A model generated the notes under the pieces. The model was not told where the DNA came from. It worked only from the letters and a program-made list of their open reading frames with translations, and did no database searches. DNA of 64,000 nt from an uncultured Clostridia bacterium. Its GTDB lineage: Bacteria; Bacillota; Clostridia; Lachnospirales; Anaerotignaceae. The position numbers were made by a program, and so were the translations under genes. The first letter of the stretch is position 1. The number at the start of each line of letters is the position of its first letter. The stretch is from the NCBI GenBank assembly GCA_937901125.1, contig CALCGT010000023.1, forward strand, positions 35,896 through 99,895. Reading direction: 5' to 3'. Positions 24,859 through 32,568 of the stretch are shown piece after piece.

Positions 24859-26040
24859 TTACATTGCGTAGTTATTGAAGTAGTTCTGTACCAGAACGAT
24901 AGGTGTACCCTTATCGCCGCTGCCGCTGGTCAGGTCGCACAGGGAACCGATCAGGTCTGTCAGGCGACGAGGTGTTGTACCTTCGGAAGCCATATTGCCC
25001 TTCAGGTCAGCTTCTTTTGCTTTGATCGCGTCTTTGATTGCGTCAGCCAGAGCTTCGCCACTCAGGTCAGCAAAGTCGTTATCTGCCAGATATTTCAGCT
25101 TCAGTTCGTTGGGCAGGCCGATTAGACCATCTGTGTAGCCAGCGCCAACAACGGGGTCAGCCAATTCCCATATCTTACCAACAGGATCTTTGAAAGCGCC
25201 GTCGCCGTAGATCATAGCTTCTACTTTCACGCCTGTACGAGCAATAATTTCTTTCTGGATATTTTCAGCAACTTCTTGGGCGTTCTTAGGGAACAGCTTT
25301 ACAGTTGTTTCTGTTGCCTTATTGGAACCCAGCAGACCATATTCTGCGTTATAGCCGCTGCCGTTTACGGATGCGTTCAGGATTTCTGCCAGTGTCAGAA
25401 CCTTTTCGCCGCCCTTTGCCAGAATACGCCGTTTGGAGCGTTCTCTGTTATGGATATCGCAACACAGAACGTTCTTTGTAAATTTCACGATGGCCTCGGG
25501 GTGGTTTGCGAATACGATTTCAGCTTCTGCACCTTCTTCTTCGATCAGGTTTTTGTAGTAATCTACATAGTCCACGCCTGTGAAGGGGTGCTTGATGTAG
25601 CCGAATACTTTGCGGTATTCATCCAGAGACAGTACGTCTGTGTAAGGGTTTACGCCGCTGTCATCCAATACGTCCATATCAAACAGGTGGTTACCAACTT
25701 CATCGGAAGGATAGCTCAGCATCAGAACGACCTTCTTTGCACCTTTTGCGATACCTCTCAGGCAGATCGCAAAACGATTTCTGCTGAGGATGGGGAATAC
25801 AACACCAACTGTTTCACCGCCCAGTTTTGCTTTTACGTCCGCTGCGATATCATCTGTGGATGCATAGTTGCCGTCTGCACGAGCAACAACTGCTTCTGTT
25901 ACGCAGATAACGTCTCTTTCCTGCAGTTTGAAACCATCCTGTTGAGCTGCTGCCAATACAGAATCCGCTACGATTTTGACGATATCATCGCCTTCACGGA
26001 TGATGGGTGCTTTAATACCTCTGGAAATTGTTCCTGCCAT
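24859..26040 (-). CDS. Coenzyme F420-0:L-glutamate ligase-like protein (CofE family)
   Basis: A 393-residue protein related to CofE, which in methanogens and actinobacteria adds glutamates to F420. The N-terminus GIKAPIIREGDDIVKIV and DVICVTEAVVARADGNY (near 45-60) match the GTP/metal site, and ICLRGIAKGAKKVVLML and DGAFKDPVGKIWELADP follow. The length exceeds the usual 250 residues, as in a clostridial subgroup. No other F420 genes are seen, so another amide-ligase substrate is likely. Expression probably passes through a leader terminator. Confidence 0.75.
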   Translation of the reverse strand: MAGTISRGIKAPIIREGDDIVKIVADSVLAAAQQDGFKLQERDVICVTEAVVARADGNYASTDDIAADVKAKLGGETVGVVFPILSRNRFAICLRGIAKGAKKVVLMLSYPSDEVGNHLFDMDVLDDSGVNPYTDVLSLDEYRKVFGYIKHPFTGVDYVDYYKNLIEEEGAEAEIVFANHPEAIVKFTKNVLCCDIHNRERSKRRILAKGGEKVLTLAEILNASVNGSGYNAEYGLLGSNKATETTVKLFPKNAQEVAENIQKEIIARTGVKVEAMIYGDGAFKDPVGKIWELADPVVGAGYTDGLIGLPNELKLKYLADNDFADLSGEALADAIKDAIKAKEADLKGNMASEGTTPRRLTDLIGSLCDLTSGSGDKGTPIVLVQNYFNNYAM

Positions 26041-26108
26041 AGTGTAAAACCTCCTGAAAAATTCGATTTATTTCTCACAGGCTTTTCGCCTGCTTCGATC
26101 GAGTGACT

Positions 26109-26169
26109 TGACTCAAATTTTCCGAAAAAAATCCCGCATGTGCGGGATCAATGGCAAAATTCTGAGTCA
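26109..26169 (-). promoter_or_regulatory. Leader terminator/attenuator of the CofE-like gene
   Basis: On the minus strand ATCCCGCACATGCGGGAT followed by seven Ts is an intrinsic terminator about 90 bp before the start codon (26127-26144). It is enclosed by a second inverted repeat, TGACTCA/TGAGTCA plus AATTTT/AAAATT-type arms (26156-26169 with 26109-26121). The leader looks like an attenuator, but no known riboswitch was recognised. Confidence 0.65.
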
Positions 26170-26206
26170 TGGAGTGATGAAAATTCTTTCGATCACCGAC
26201 GCAATC

Positions 26207-26236
26207 ATTTTACCAAGAAAATAGCCGATTTGTCAA
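26207..26236 (-). promoter_or_regulatory. Promoter of the CofE-like gene
   Basis: TTGACA, 18 bp and TAAAAT on the minus strand; transcription would begin near 26200, giving a 160-base leader. Confidence 0.75.
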
Positions 26237-26381
26237 TAATAACGCTATTCTATCCCATAAAAATATCTTATATATTTCATAACAAAACACTTGCGCATGG
26301 ATTCTTAATAGAAATGTAAGACTTTTCTCACCGGAATCTTAAACAAGAAAGGTTACACTAATGGAAAAAGGAGGTCTGCCT

Positions 26382-26972
26382 ATGTTTTTTGTATTATCCA
26401 CTTTTCTGGAAATCTGCAGTTATGTGCTGGCAACGCTCCCTTTGCTGTTGGTCTGGTATCTAATGCCTGCCCACAGGGGGCATTCTCATAAATTCCGCTT
26501 TGGCGTATTGGTTTTCACCGTTTATCTCTGCGGTGTAGCTGCGGTGGTGGGGCTGCCCACCCTGCGCTGGGGTCTGCAGTTTGACGCGACCATTACCCTG
26601 ATCCCCTTCCATCATTTTTTTGCAAATGCCATGCAGTTTCTGCTGAATATCCTGATGTTTCTACCCTTGGGGATTCTTCTTCCCCTCCTCTGGGAACGCT
26701 TCGGCCGTTTAAAGGAAACTGCTTGCTTCGGCTTTCTTCTTTCCCTGCTGATCGAAGTCAGCCAGCTTTTCTGCTTCCGCATCACCGACCTGAACGATCT
26801 GTTCATGAATACCCTTGGAGCAATTCTAGGTTGGTGCATCTGGAAAAAGTGGGGACGCAGCTGCAGCAAAAGGGGCTGTTCTCCTTGGGGGATCGTTGCC
26901 CTGGTCTGGGCGGCAGCTTTGCTGTGGCAGGGCTTCATCTCCGAATTCCTTTGGAATCAGTGTTACCATTAA
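26382..26972 (+). CDS. VanZ-family membrane protein
   Basis: A 196-residue protein with about five membrane helices. The family pattern is visible as ITLIPFHHFF, NILMFLPLGILLPLLW, LLSLLIEVSQLF and RITDLNDLFMNTLGAILGW. VanZ-like proteins are widespread in Firmicutes; the founder affects teicoplanin resistance, but most members have no known function. The ATG at 26382 has AAGGAGG at good spacing; one at 26361 lies before that site and is less likely. No other van genes are present. Confidence 0.85.
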   Translation: MFFVLSTFLEICSYVLATLPLLLVWYLMPAHRGHSHKFRFGVLVFTVYLCGVAAVVGLPTLRWGLQFDATITLIPFHHFFANAMQFLLNILMFLPLGILLPLLWERFGRLKETACFGFLLSLLIEVSQLFCFRITDLNDLFMNTLGAILGWCIWKKWGRSCSKRGCSPWGIVALVWAAALLWQGFISEFLWNQCYH

Positions 26973-27006
26973 AAAAGGGATGCGCCGCTGCATTGCATCC
27001 CTTTTC
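26971..27006. terminator. Terminator between vanZ-like gene and deoD
   Basis: AAAAGGGATGC and GCATCCCTTTT pair around an 11-base loop; it serves both convergent genes. Confidence 0.8.
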
Positions 27007-27014
27007 CCCTATCC

Positions 27015-27737
27015 TTAGTTCTTTTCCATCTTGACTGCTGTATCCAGGGCGATCTCCATCATCTGGGTGAAGGTGTTCTGACGTTCTTCTGCCGTTGTGG
27101 CTTCCCCTGTCACCAGATGGTCGGAAATGGTCACCAGACACAAGGCCCGCTTGTTCAGCTTTGCCGCCGTCAGGTAAAGGGCAGTGGATTCCATTTCCAC
27201 AGCCAGTGTGCCCATTTTTCCCCATTTGAGAGTCTCTTCCATACCGCCATCGTCATAGAAGGTATCGGAGCAAAGGAGATTGCCCACCTTCATATCGATG
27301 CCCCTTTCCTTTGCAGCCTCCACTGCGGTGGAAAGCAGGGTATAATCTGCGGTGGGTGCCAATGTGCCGGACATTTTGTACTGAGCCGCAAAATTGGAAT
27401 TGGTGTTGGAGCCCATGCCCGCAACGATATCCCGCAGTTTCAGTTTTTCACTGATAGCCCCTGCGGAACCCACACGGATGATGTTTTCTACGCCGTAGAA
27501 GGAAAACAGCTCGTAGCTGTAGATGCCAATGGAAGGACAGCCCATGCCGCTGGCCATAACAGAAACTCTTGTGCCTTTGTATGTGCCTGTATAGCCCAAA
27601 ATGCCACGGACGCTATTTACCTGCACAGCATTCTCCAGAAAGGTTTCCGCGATGAATTTTGCACGGAGAGGATCGCCGGGCATCAGGACGGTTTTTGCGA
27701 AATCGTTCTCTTTTGCATTGATATGAGGGGTTGCCAT
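27015..27737 (-). CDS. deoD: Purine-nucleoside phosphorylase, DeoD type
   Basis: A 240-residue trimeric/hexameric-type phosphorylase that splits purine (deoxy)nucleosides to base and (deoxy)ribose-1-phosphate. PHINAKENDFAKTVLMPGDPLRAKF is the N-terminal substrate-phosphate region, GMGCPSIGIYSYEL and RVGSAGAI bind phosphate, EMESTALY recognises the base/ribose and SDHLVTGE holds the catalytic Asp. The gene is monocistronic, with its own promoter and AAAGGAGG site. Confidence 0.93.
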   Translation of the reverse strand: MATPHINAKENDFAKTVLMPGDPLRAKFIAETFLENAVQVNSVRGILGYTGTYKGTRVSVMASGMGCPSIGIYSYELFSFYGVENIIRVGSAGAISEKLKLRDIVAGMGSNTNSNFAAQYKMSGTLAPTADYTLLSTAVEAAKERGIDMKVGNLLCSDTFYDDGGMEETLKWGKMGTLAVEMESTALYLTAAKLNKRALCLVTISDHLVTGEATTAEERQNTFTQMMEIALDTAVKMEKN

Positions 27738-27798
27738 AGTTTTTACCTCCTTTATTTTATAGAAAGAAAAAAAGAATCATCATAGTTTTCATAATATT

Positions 27799-27827
27799 AC
27801 TATACCAATTTTTTCCCCATTTGAAAA
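27799..27827 (-). promoter_or_regulatory. Promoter of deoD
   Basis: On the minus strand TTTTCA, 17 bp and TATAGT with an extended TG; it lies about 60 bp upstream of deoD. Confidence 0.55.
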
Positions 27828-27927
27828 GAAAAAACACCGCCATTCCCAAGGAACTGACGATGCTTTGTGGGAAAAATCCCCATAACTCTGATACTCTTTT
27901 CCCTTTTCATGTAGCAGGCAAAACTGT

Positions 27928-28152
27928 TCATAAATGCCCCATTCCATTGAAAATATTCCTTCCCAAAAGCTCATCGGTAGAAATATCAAAGAAATCCGCC
28001 AAACGGATAAGGTCATCTAAGGAGGGTTCGTTTCGTCCGCTTTCGTAATTGGCAATAGCAGTACTGCCATAGTGGAGAACGCTCCCCAGTTTTTCCTGTG
28101 TCAGCTTGTGCTGCAGCCGTAAAACACGTAGATTTTTCGCAAAATTAGACAT
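27928..28152 (-). CDS. XRE-family helix-turn-helix regulator
   Basis: A 74-residue DNA-binding protein made almost entirely of one HTH_3 domain: LRVLRLQHKLTQEKLGSVL, then STAIANYESGRNEPSLDDLIRLADFF and DISTDELLG. The start at 28152 has AAGGAATG nearby; an ATG at 28179 is less well placed. It is divergent from a second XRE gene across a 172-bp gap that probably carries shared operators. Confidence 0.85.
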   Translation of the reverse strand: MSNFAKNLRVLRLQHKLTQEKLGSVLHYGSTAIANYESGRNEPSLDDLIRLADFFDISTDELLGRNIFNGMGHL

Positions 28153-28324
28153 ATCACATTCCTTCTTTCCTATCTCCATTTTAAACGAAATTCATGAAAA
28201 AATCAATCTATTTTATTCACTTATAGCCAATATTCTTTTACTATTTGAGAAATTTTCAACACCAATAGAGAATAATAAATCTTTCTTAAAATTGATATAC
28301 TGAACCACAGGAAAGGAGAATTGC

Positions 28325-28558
28325 ATGAAAGCGGAATTCAAAGACAACTATATTAAAATGGGTTTAAAAATAGCCTATTATCGGAAATTGAAGAACCTTT
28401 CTCAGGAACAGCTTGCTGAAAAGGCTGGTTTAGGTGCTAGTTTTATCGGACAAATCGAAGCACCGAATACCTATAAATCCTTCTCCTTCGATACTCTCTT
28501 CCGTATTGCCAAGGCACTGGATATTCCTCCTTATAAGATTCTCAAATTCGATGATTGA
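28325..28558 (+). CDS. XRE-family helix-turn-helix regulator
   Basis: A 77-residue HTH_3 protein: GLKIAYYRKLKNLSQEQLAEKAG, LGASFIGQIEAPN and FDTLFRIAKALDIPPYKIL. GAAAGGAG is 7 bases before the ATG. An extended -10 TGATATACT at 28293-28301 is a likely promoter. Its divergent partner is of the same family; such pairs often cross-regulate. The target genes are unknown. Confidence 0.85.
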   Translation: MKAEFKDNYIKMGLKIAYYRKLKNLSQEQLAEKAGLGASFIGQIEAPNTYKSFSFDTLFRIAKALDIPPYKILKFDD

Positions 28559-28566
28559 TCCCCATA

Positions 28567-28601
28567 AAACACAAAAGCACCCGTTGGAAACAGGTGCTTT
28601 T
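28567..28601 (+). terminator. Terminator after the plus-strand XRE gene
   Basis: AAAAGCACC and GGTGCTTTTT form the stem around a self-complementary GTTGGAAAC loop region; T-run TTTTTC follows. Confidence 0.8.
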
Positions 28602-28659
28602 TCTTGTATAACGGCATTTCTGTCAACTCTTTCCGACAGGGAGGGAGTGTGTCACAATG

Positions 28660-29128
28660 TCAAGGACATTCCCTCTGTTCCAACGCCAGCAGCCATGTTT
28701 TGATCTCCATCCCTGCGGCATAGCCCACCAGCTTGCCATTGGTACCGATGACCCGATGGCAGGGCACAATGATGGCAATGGGATTTTTATTGTTTGCCAT
28801 CCCCACCGCCCGAAAACCCTTGGGGTTGTCCACGGCAATGGCGATCTCCTTATACGTCCTTGTTTCTCCATAGGGAATCTCCCGCAAAGCGTCCCAGACC
28901 CTTTTCTGGAAAGCCGTCCCCGTCGGAGCAAGGGGCAGGTCGAAGGTTTTTCTTTTCCCTTCAAAAAATTCATCCAGCTGTTGTTTGCATTTTTTGATCA
29001 GTTCCGTTTCTTCCTTCACCGCGTCCGGCGGAATTTGATTCCATGTCATACGGGTGATGGCACCATCCTTTTCCCCGATGCAAAGGTTCCCTACAGGGGT
29101 ATTTTCATAGAAAAAAAATCCTTTCCAA
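28660..29128 (-). pseudogene. ogt: Methylated-DNA-protein-cysteine methyltransferase, frame interrupted at a T8 tract
   Basis: The catalytic domain is intact: FQKRVWDALREIPYGETRTY, then IIVPCHRVIG with the acceptor Cys and GYAAGMEIKTWLLALE. The first in-frame ATG (29049) truncates the conserved N-terminal domain, although upstream codons in that frame still encode FFFYENTPVGNLCIGEKDG, a typical Ogt start. No start codon exists in that frame. If a run of eight Ts (29111-29118 on the plus strand as As) were seven, a TTG at 29126-29128 with GGGAG upstream would give MERIFFYENTP. The gene is thus frameshifted, phase-variable, rescued by slippage, or affected by a sequencing error. Confidence 0.75.
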
Positions 29129-29131
29129 AAT

Positions 29132-29968
29132 TTACTCTCCCTTTCTCAGCCCTTTCAGCAAAGCGATCTCTTTGGCGTAGCCCTCTGCTTCATTGGGCGT
29201 TTCCAGATAGAAGGGCAGATGCAGCAGCTTGGGGTGGTTAATGATATTGGTCACACCCTCCAGACCTAATGTGCCCTCGCCAATTTTTTCATGTCTGTCC
29301 TTATGGCTGCCCGTGGGGTTTTTGCTGTCGTTCAGATGGATGGCACGAAGCCGTTCCAGGCCGATGATCTCATCAAATTCCCGCAAAACGCCATCCAAGT
29401 CACCCAAAACATCATATCCACCGTCATACACATGGCAGGTATCCAGACAAACGCCCAACCGCTCCTTCTGCTCCGTTCTGTCGATGATTTCCCACAACTC
29501 TTCAAAGCTTCTGCCCACTTCACTGCCTTTGCCTGCCATAGTCTCCAGCAGGATGGGGGTCTTTCCGTCGGCGGAAAGGATATCATTCAAAGCATCGGCA
29601 ATCAAGGGAATGGCTATTTCCGTTCCCTGCTTCACATGACTGCCCGGGTGAAAATTGAACATCACATGGGGCAGAAGCTCCAGTCTCGCCAGATCCTCTT
29701 TCATGGTATTTCTGGCAAACTCCCGCAAATCCTCTTTTGCCGCGCAGGGGTTCATGGTATAGGGGGCATGGGCCAGCAGGGTACCAAAGCGATTTTCTTC
29801 ATGGAAGGCATTATATTTTTCGATATCCTCCAAATCCAGGGCTTTCACAGAACCGCCACGGGGGTTTCTGGTGAAAAACTGGAACACATTCGCCCCCAAT
29901 TTTACAGCTTCCTTCCCCATGGCAAGGTAGCCCTTCGCCGCAGATAAATGACAGCCAATATAGAACAT
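29132..29968 (-). CDS. nfo: Endonuclease IV (AP endonuclease)
   Basis: A 278-residue TIM-barrel zinc enzyme that cuts DNA 5' of abasic sites. The signature elements are [10 protein letters not shown] (near 4), [24 protein letters not shown] (near 108), [30 protein letters not shown] (near 173), [22 protein letters not shown] and LETPNE, which hold the trinuclear zinc ligands. It is immediately upstream of ogt, so a two-gene DNA-repair operon is likely. Confidence 0.95.
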   Translation of the reverse strand: MFYIGCHLSAAKGYLAMGKEAVKLGANVFQFFTRNPRGGSVKALDLEDIEKYNAFHEENRFGTLLAHAPYTMNPCAAKEDLREFARNTMKEDLARLELLPHVMFNFHPGSHVKQGTEIAIPLIADALNDILSADGKTPILLETMAGKGSEVGRSFEELWEIIDRTEQKERLGVCLDTCHVYDGGYDVLGDLDGVLREFDEIIGLERLRAIHLNDSKNPTGSHKDRHEKIGEGTLGLEGVTNIINHPKLLHLPFYLETPNEAEGYAKEIALLKGLRKGE

Positions 29969-29980
29969 ACTTGTTCCTCC

Positions 29981-30526
29981 TTATCCGATATAGTAAACGA
30001 TATTCGTAAATTCCGTCATGCTCTCCCCACGATTGCGATAGGTGTGGGGCTGAGTGCAGTCGAAGTGGATGAAATCCCCTTCCTGCAGGATATATTCTTC
30101 CCCGCCGTAAAGCAAAATCATCTCGCCTTTGGTCACCAATACATATTCATGGGTATTGACCCCATGGCCTTCGGAAGTAAATGCCCCACCGGGGTCCAAT
30201 TCACTGTTGAAAAATTCAAAATCTCTGGCGGGATTGGCGGTGCTGTAGTGATACACCCGATAACCGTCGTGGTCTACCCGGGCGCTTTCCCCCTTGCGGA
30301 TGATGAGGGGTGCTTCGATCTGCTCATCGATAAGCTTCGTATAGGAAACCTGCAGACCGGCGGCGATCTTCCAGAGGGTATTGATGGTGGGGCTGGATTC
30401 GCCCTTCTCAATCTGGCTCAGCATCACCTTGCTGACGCCGGAAAGCTCTGCCAGCTTGCCCAGACTCAGGCTTCTCTCTGCCCGCAGGCGTTTTAAATTC
30501 ATGGCAATGATGTCATTCAGATTCAT
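29981..30526 (-). CDS. HTH-XRE regulator with C-terminal cupin domain
   Basis: A 181-residue protein: N-terminal XRE helix-turn-helix (NLKRLRAERSLSLGKLAELSGVSKVMLSQIEKGESSPT, about 11-48) and a cupin_2 barrel (about 105-180) with GVNTHEYVLVTKGEMIL and GDFIHFDCTQPHTYRN. In the family the cupin senses a small molecule and controls nearby transporters or metabolic genes. It ends only 12 bp before nfo, so it may be transcribed with the repair genes. Confidence 0.9.
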   Translation of the reverse strand: MNLNDIIAMNLKRLRAERSLSLGKLAELSGVSKVMLSQIEKGESSPTINTLWKIAAGLQVSYTKLIDEQIEAPLIIRKGESARVDHDGYRVYHYSTANPARDFEFFNSELDPGGAFTSEGHGVNTHEYVLVTKGEMILLYGGEEYILQEGDFIHFDCTQPHTYRNRGESMTEFTNIVYYIG

Positions 30527-30566
30527 GGAGAAACCTCCTTTCTCGTCCTATTTATTTTACCATAAA

Positions 30567-30685
30567 AGCGGAGAAAAAGCCGCTGAACGGACGCACTGCA
30601 CAGGCTTTCCTGTATCAGGGCGTACTTCAGCAGGCATTTGCGTAGCAAATGTACCGAAAAACCGTAGGTTTTGAGGTTCTCCGCT
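30567..30685. repeat. Large inverted repeat with internal hairpins
   Basis: AGCGGAGAA (30567-30575) and TTCTCCGCT (30677-30685) bracket two tight hairpins with GTA loops, CATTTGC/GCAAATG (30635-30651) and AAAACC/GGTTTT (30658-30672). It fills most of the gap before the SLC13-like gene and resembles a mobile palindromic element. Confidence 0.5.
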
Positions 30686-30739
30686 GAAATTTATCATTAT
30701 TTTACCCCGATATTACCCTTTCCGCAAGAAAAAGAACCC

Positions 30740-30768
30740 TTGAAAGTATGCCCCTTCCATTTTATAAT
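30740..30768 (+). promoter_or_regulatory. Promoter of the SLC13-like transporter gene
   Basis: TTGAAA, 17 bp and TATAAT, about 50 bp before the start. Confidence 0.75.
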
Positions 30769-30818
30769 GAACAGCGTTGAAGTGAAAAGAAAAGAATCTG
30801 GAAAGAATAGAATCGAAA

Positions 30819-31946
30819 ATGAAAGAAAAAATCATCACATTCTTTAAAAAAGAAACCATCCTCTGCATTTCCGGGGTGTTAGCGGCGACATCCGCCTGCA
30901 TCATCCCGCCAGATGCGGCATATAAAGGCTATTGCGATATTCGGGTGCTGACACTGCTGTTCTGCCTGATGGCAGTCATGGGCGGGCTGCAGCAAATGGG
31001 CGTATTCGACCGTTTCGCTTCGGAGCTGCTCTCCAAGGCAAAAAACCTGCGGCAGCTGACAACGACTCTGGTCATGCTCTGCTTCTTCTCTGCCATGCTG
31101 GTGACCAATGATGTGGCGCTCATCACCTTTGTACCCTTCACCATTATGCTCCTCCAGCGGGCAAACCTAACAGACCGCATGATCCCCATTATTGTCATGC
31201 AGACCATCGCTGCCAATCTGGGCAGTATGCTAACCCCCGTGGGCAATCCACAAAATCTGTACCTTTACACCATTTCCGGCATGAGCCTAGGGCAGTTTTT
31301 CGGTACCACCCTGCATTTGACCCTGTTTTCCTTTGTGCTGCTGATGCTTTTTTGCCTGAACCAGAAGCAGACACCCCTTGCCCCGCCCGAAACCAGAGGA
31401 CATATGGCCTATGACACATGGGAAAAGGTATTCCTCGGTACCCTTGCCTTCCTCTTTGGGCTATGCCTGCTGGCGGTATTCCGTCTGATACCTTATTTCT
31501 GGGTATTGGCAGTTATCTTGATTTGGTTCCTGCTATTCCAGCATGGTGTTTTGAAAAAGCTGGACTACTGCCTGCTGCTGACCTTTGTGTTCTTCTTCGT
31601 CCTCATCGGCAATCTGGGACGTATCCCCATGATACGGGAAGCTCTACAAAGCCTGCTTTTGGGCAGAGAAGTGCTGGTTTCCTTCTGCAGTAGTCAGTTT
31701 ATCAGCAACGTGCCTGCAGCGGTGCTTCTTTCCGAATTTACTGACCGCTACGACCTGCTGATCGCCGGAGTCAACATCGGTGGTCTGGGCACCCTCATCG
31801 CCTCCATGGCAAGCCTGATCTCCTACAAATATTTTGCCCAAGTGCCCATGGCAAAAAAAGGAAGATATCTTCTCTATTTCACAAAAATGAACATATTCTT
31901 TGCAGCAGTTCTTCTCTGTCTGAATGGATTGATGATCTATTCCTGA
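30819..31946 (+). CDS. SLC13/CitM-ArsB-type anion or Na+-coupled transporter
   Basis: A 375-residue membrane protein with about ten helices. VTNDVALITFVPFT (near 95) and GSMLTPVGNPQNLYLY (near 145) are the conserved hairpin motifs of the DASS/ArsB/NhaD ion-transporter superfamily; a second SNVPAAVLLSEF-GG-GTLIASMASLISYK set appears near 295-345. Members carry citrate, dicarboxylates, sulfate, arsenite or Na+; which applies here is unknown. The ribosome binding site is weak (GGAAAG far upstream). Confidence 0.85.
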   Translation: MKEKIITFFKKETILCISGVLAATSACIIPPDAAYKGYCDIRVLTLLFCLMAVMGGLQQMGVFDRFASELLSKAKNLRQLTTTLVMLCFFSAMLVTNDVALITFVPFTIMLLQRANLTDRMIPIIVMQTIAANLGSMLTPVGNPQNLYLYTISGMSLGQFFGTTLHLTLFSFVLLMLFCLNQKQTPLAPPETRGHMAYDTWEKVFLGTLAFLFGLCLLAVFRLIPYFWVLAVILIWFLLFQHGVLKKLDYCLLLTFVFFFVLIGNLGRIPMIREALQSLLLGREVLVSFCSSQFISNVPAAVLLSEFTDRYDLLIAGVNIGGLGTLIASMASLISYKYFAQVPMAKKGRYLLYFTKMNIFFAAVLLCLNGLMIYS

Positions 31947-31957
31947 AAAAAATAAAA

Positions 31958-31988
31958 CGGTTTGCCCAATGGCAAGCCATTTTTATTT
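31958..31988 (+). terminator. Terminator of the SLC13-like gene
   Basis: GGTTTGCC and GGCAAGCC (one G-U) close a CAAT loop and are followed by ATTTTTATTT. Confidence 0.8.
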
Positions 31989-31992
31989 GTTT

Positions 31993-32196
31993 TTACTTTT
32001 TCCGTGTTGGCTTTACATTCACATCAGGGTCAATGCTGCCTCCAATTTTGCCATGTTCCTTTTCAAAGGCTTTTATATTCTCCCAAATCAGGACAAGGAT
32101 ATGGCTATTGACAGAGCGACTTTCATAATCCGCTACATAGCCGATTTTTTCTAGCATTTCTTTTTCAATACGAATAGATACACTTTTTATAGACAT
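31993..32196 (-). CDS. Small ribbon-helix-helix-like protein
   Basis: A 67-residue protein beginning SIKSVSIRIEKEMLEKIGYVADYESRSVNSHILVLI-type sequence, an alternating beta-strand followed by two helices, as in Arc/MetJ-like DNA-binding dimers. GGGGTG lies 5 bases before the ATG. Two 17-bp near-identical palindromes lie directly upstream (32213 and 32265) and are natural candidate operators. A decayed gene lies divergently beyond them. The target and role are unknown. Confidence 0.7.
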   Translation of the reverse strand: MSIKSVSIRIEKEMLEKIGYVADYESRSVNSHILVLIWENIKAFEKEHGKIGGSIDPDVNVKPTRKK

Positions 32197-32212
32197 AAAA
32201 ACACCCCATAAT

Positions 32213-32281
32213 AGATATATTATATATTTATTTTATGTTTATCATGCAACACAACTCTAGAAATAGATATACTGTATATCT
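32213..32281. promoter_or_regulatory. Pair of 17-bp palindromes upstream of the ribbon-helix-helix gene
   Basis: AGATATATTATATATTT (32213-32229) and AGATATACTGTATATCT (32265-32281, perfect around a central T) share the AGATATA start and are 52 bp apart, which is five helical turns. They flank the divergent promoter region. Confidence 0.55.
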
Positions 32282-32313
32282 AAAATATCTTAATTGAATG
32301 TGGGGGGATATGG

Positions 32314-32508
32314 ATGAAAGTAGCAGTGGTTGGTTCAAGAGGATTGTCTATATAAAATTTGGAAAAATATTTGCCGGAAAATATCACCATTATTGAACAT
32401 GCTGATCTGGTATTGGCATTTTGAGATGGAAAATCTCACGGAACAAAATTTGTCATCGCCAACTGCAAAAAGCGGAACATCCCTATTATTGTCCATAGAA
32501 TGGAATAA
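32314..32508 (+). pseudogene. Decayed DUF2493/SLOG-type gene
   Basis: A conceptual translation begins MKVAVVGSRGLSI, stops (TAA, 32353), resumes NLEKYLPENITIIE, then jumps to HADLVLAF, a stop (TGA, 32422, where relatives have Trp) and DGKSHGTKFVIANCKKRN to a final TAA. The start and end match small SLOG/DUF2493 proteins (VGSR..L, LAFWDG.S.GT), but the central 45 or so residues with the nucleotide-binding GGAKG are missing. It is thus a pseudogene with an internal deletion and two nonsense codons. GGGGGG precedes the old ATG. Confidence 0.75.
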
Positions 32509-32514
32509 CTTGGA

Positions 32515-32560
32515 AACGCAAAAACCCCGTATCCTTTTGGGACACGGGGATATTTTTTGC
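32515..32560 (-). terminator. Terminator of the lysine-regulated transporter gene
   Basis: On the minus strand CCCCGTGTCC and GGATACGGGG pair around CAAAA and are followed by TTTTTGCG; longer outer arms CGCAAAAA/TTTTTGCG extend the stem. Confidence 0.8.
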
Positions 32561-32568
32561 GTATTTCT

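Noticed and set aside
26073..26168. A 31-codon ORF in the leader of the CofE-like gene
   Set aside because: No ribosome binding site, and it merely spans the terminator hairpin.
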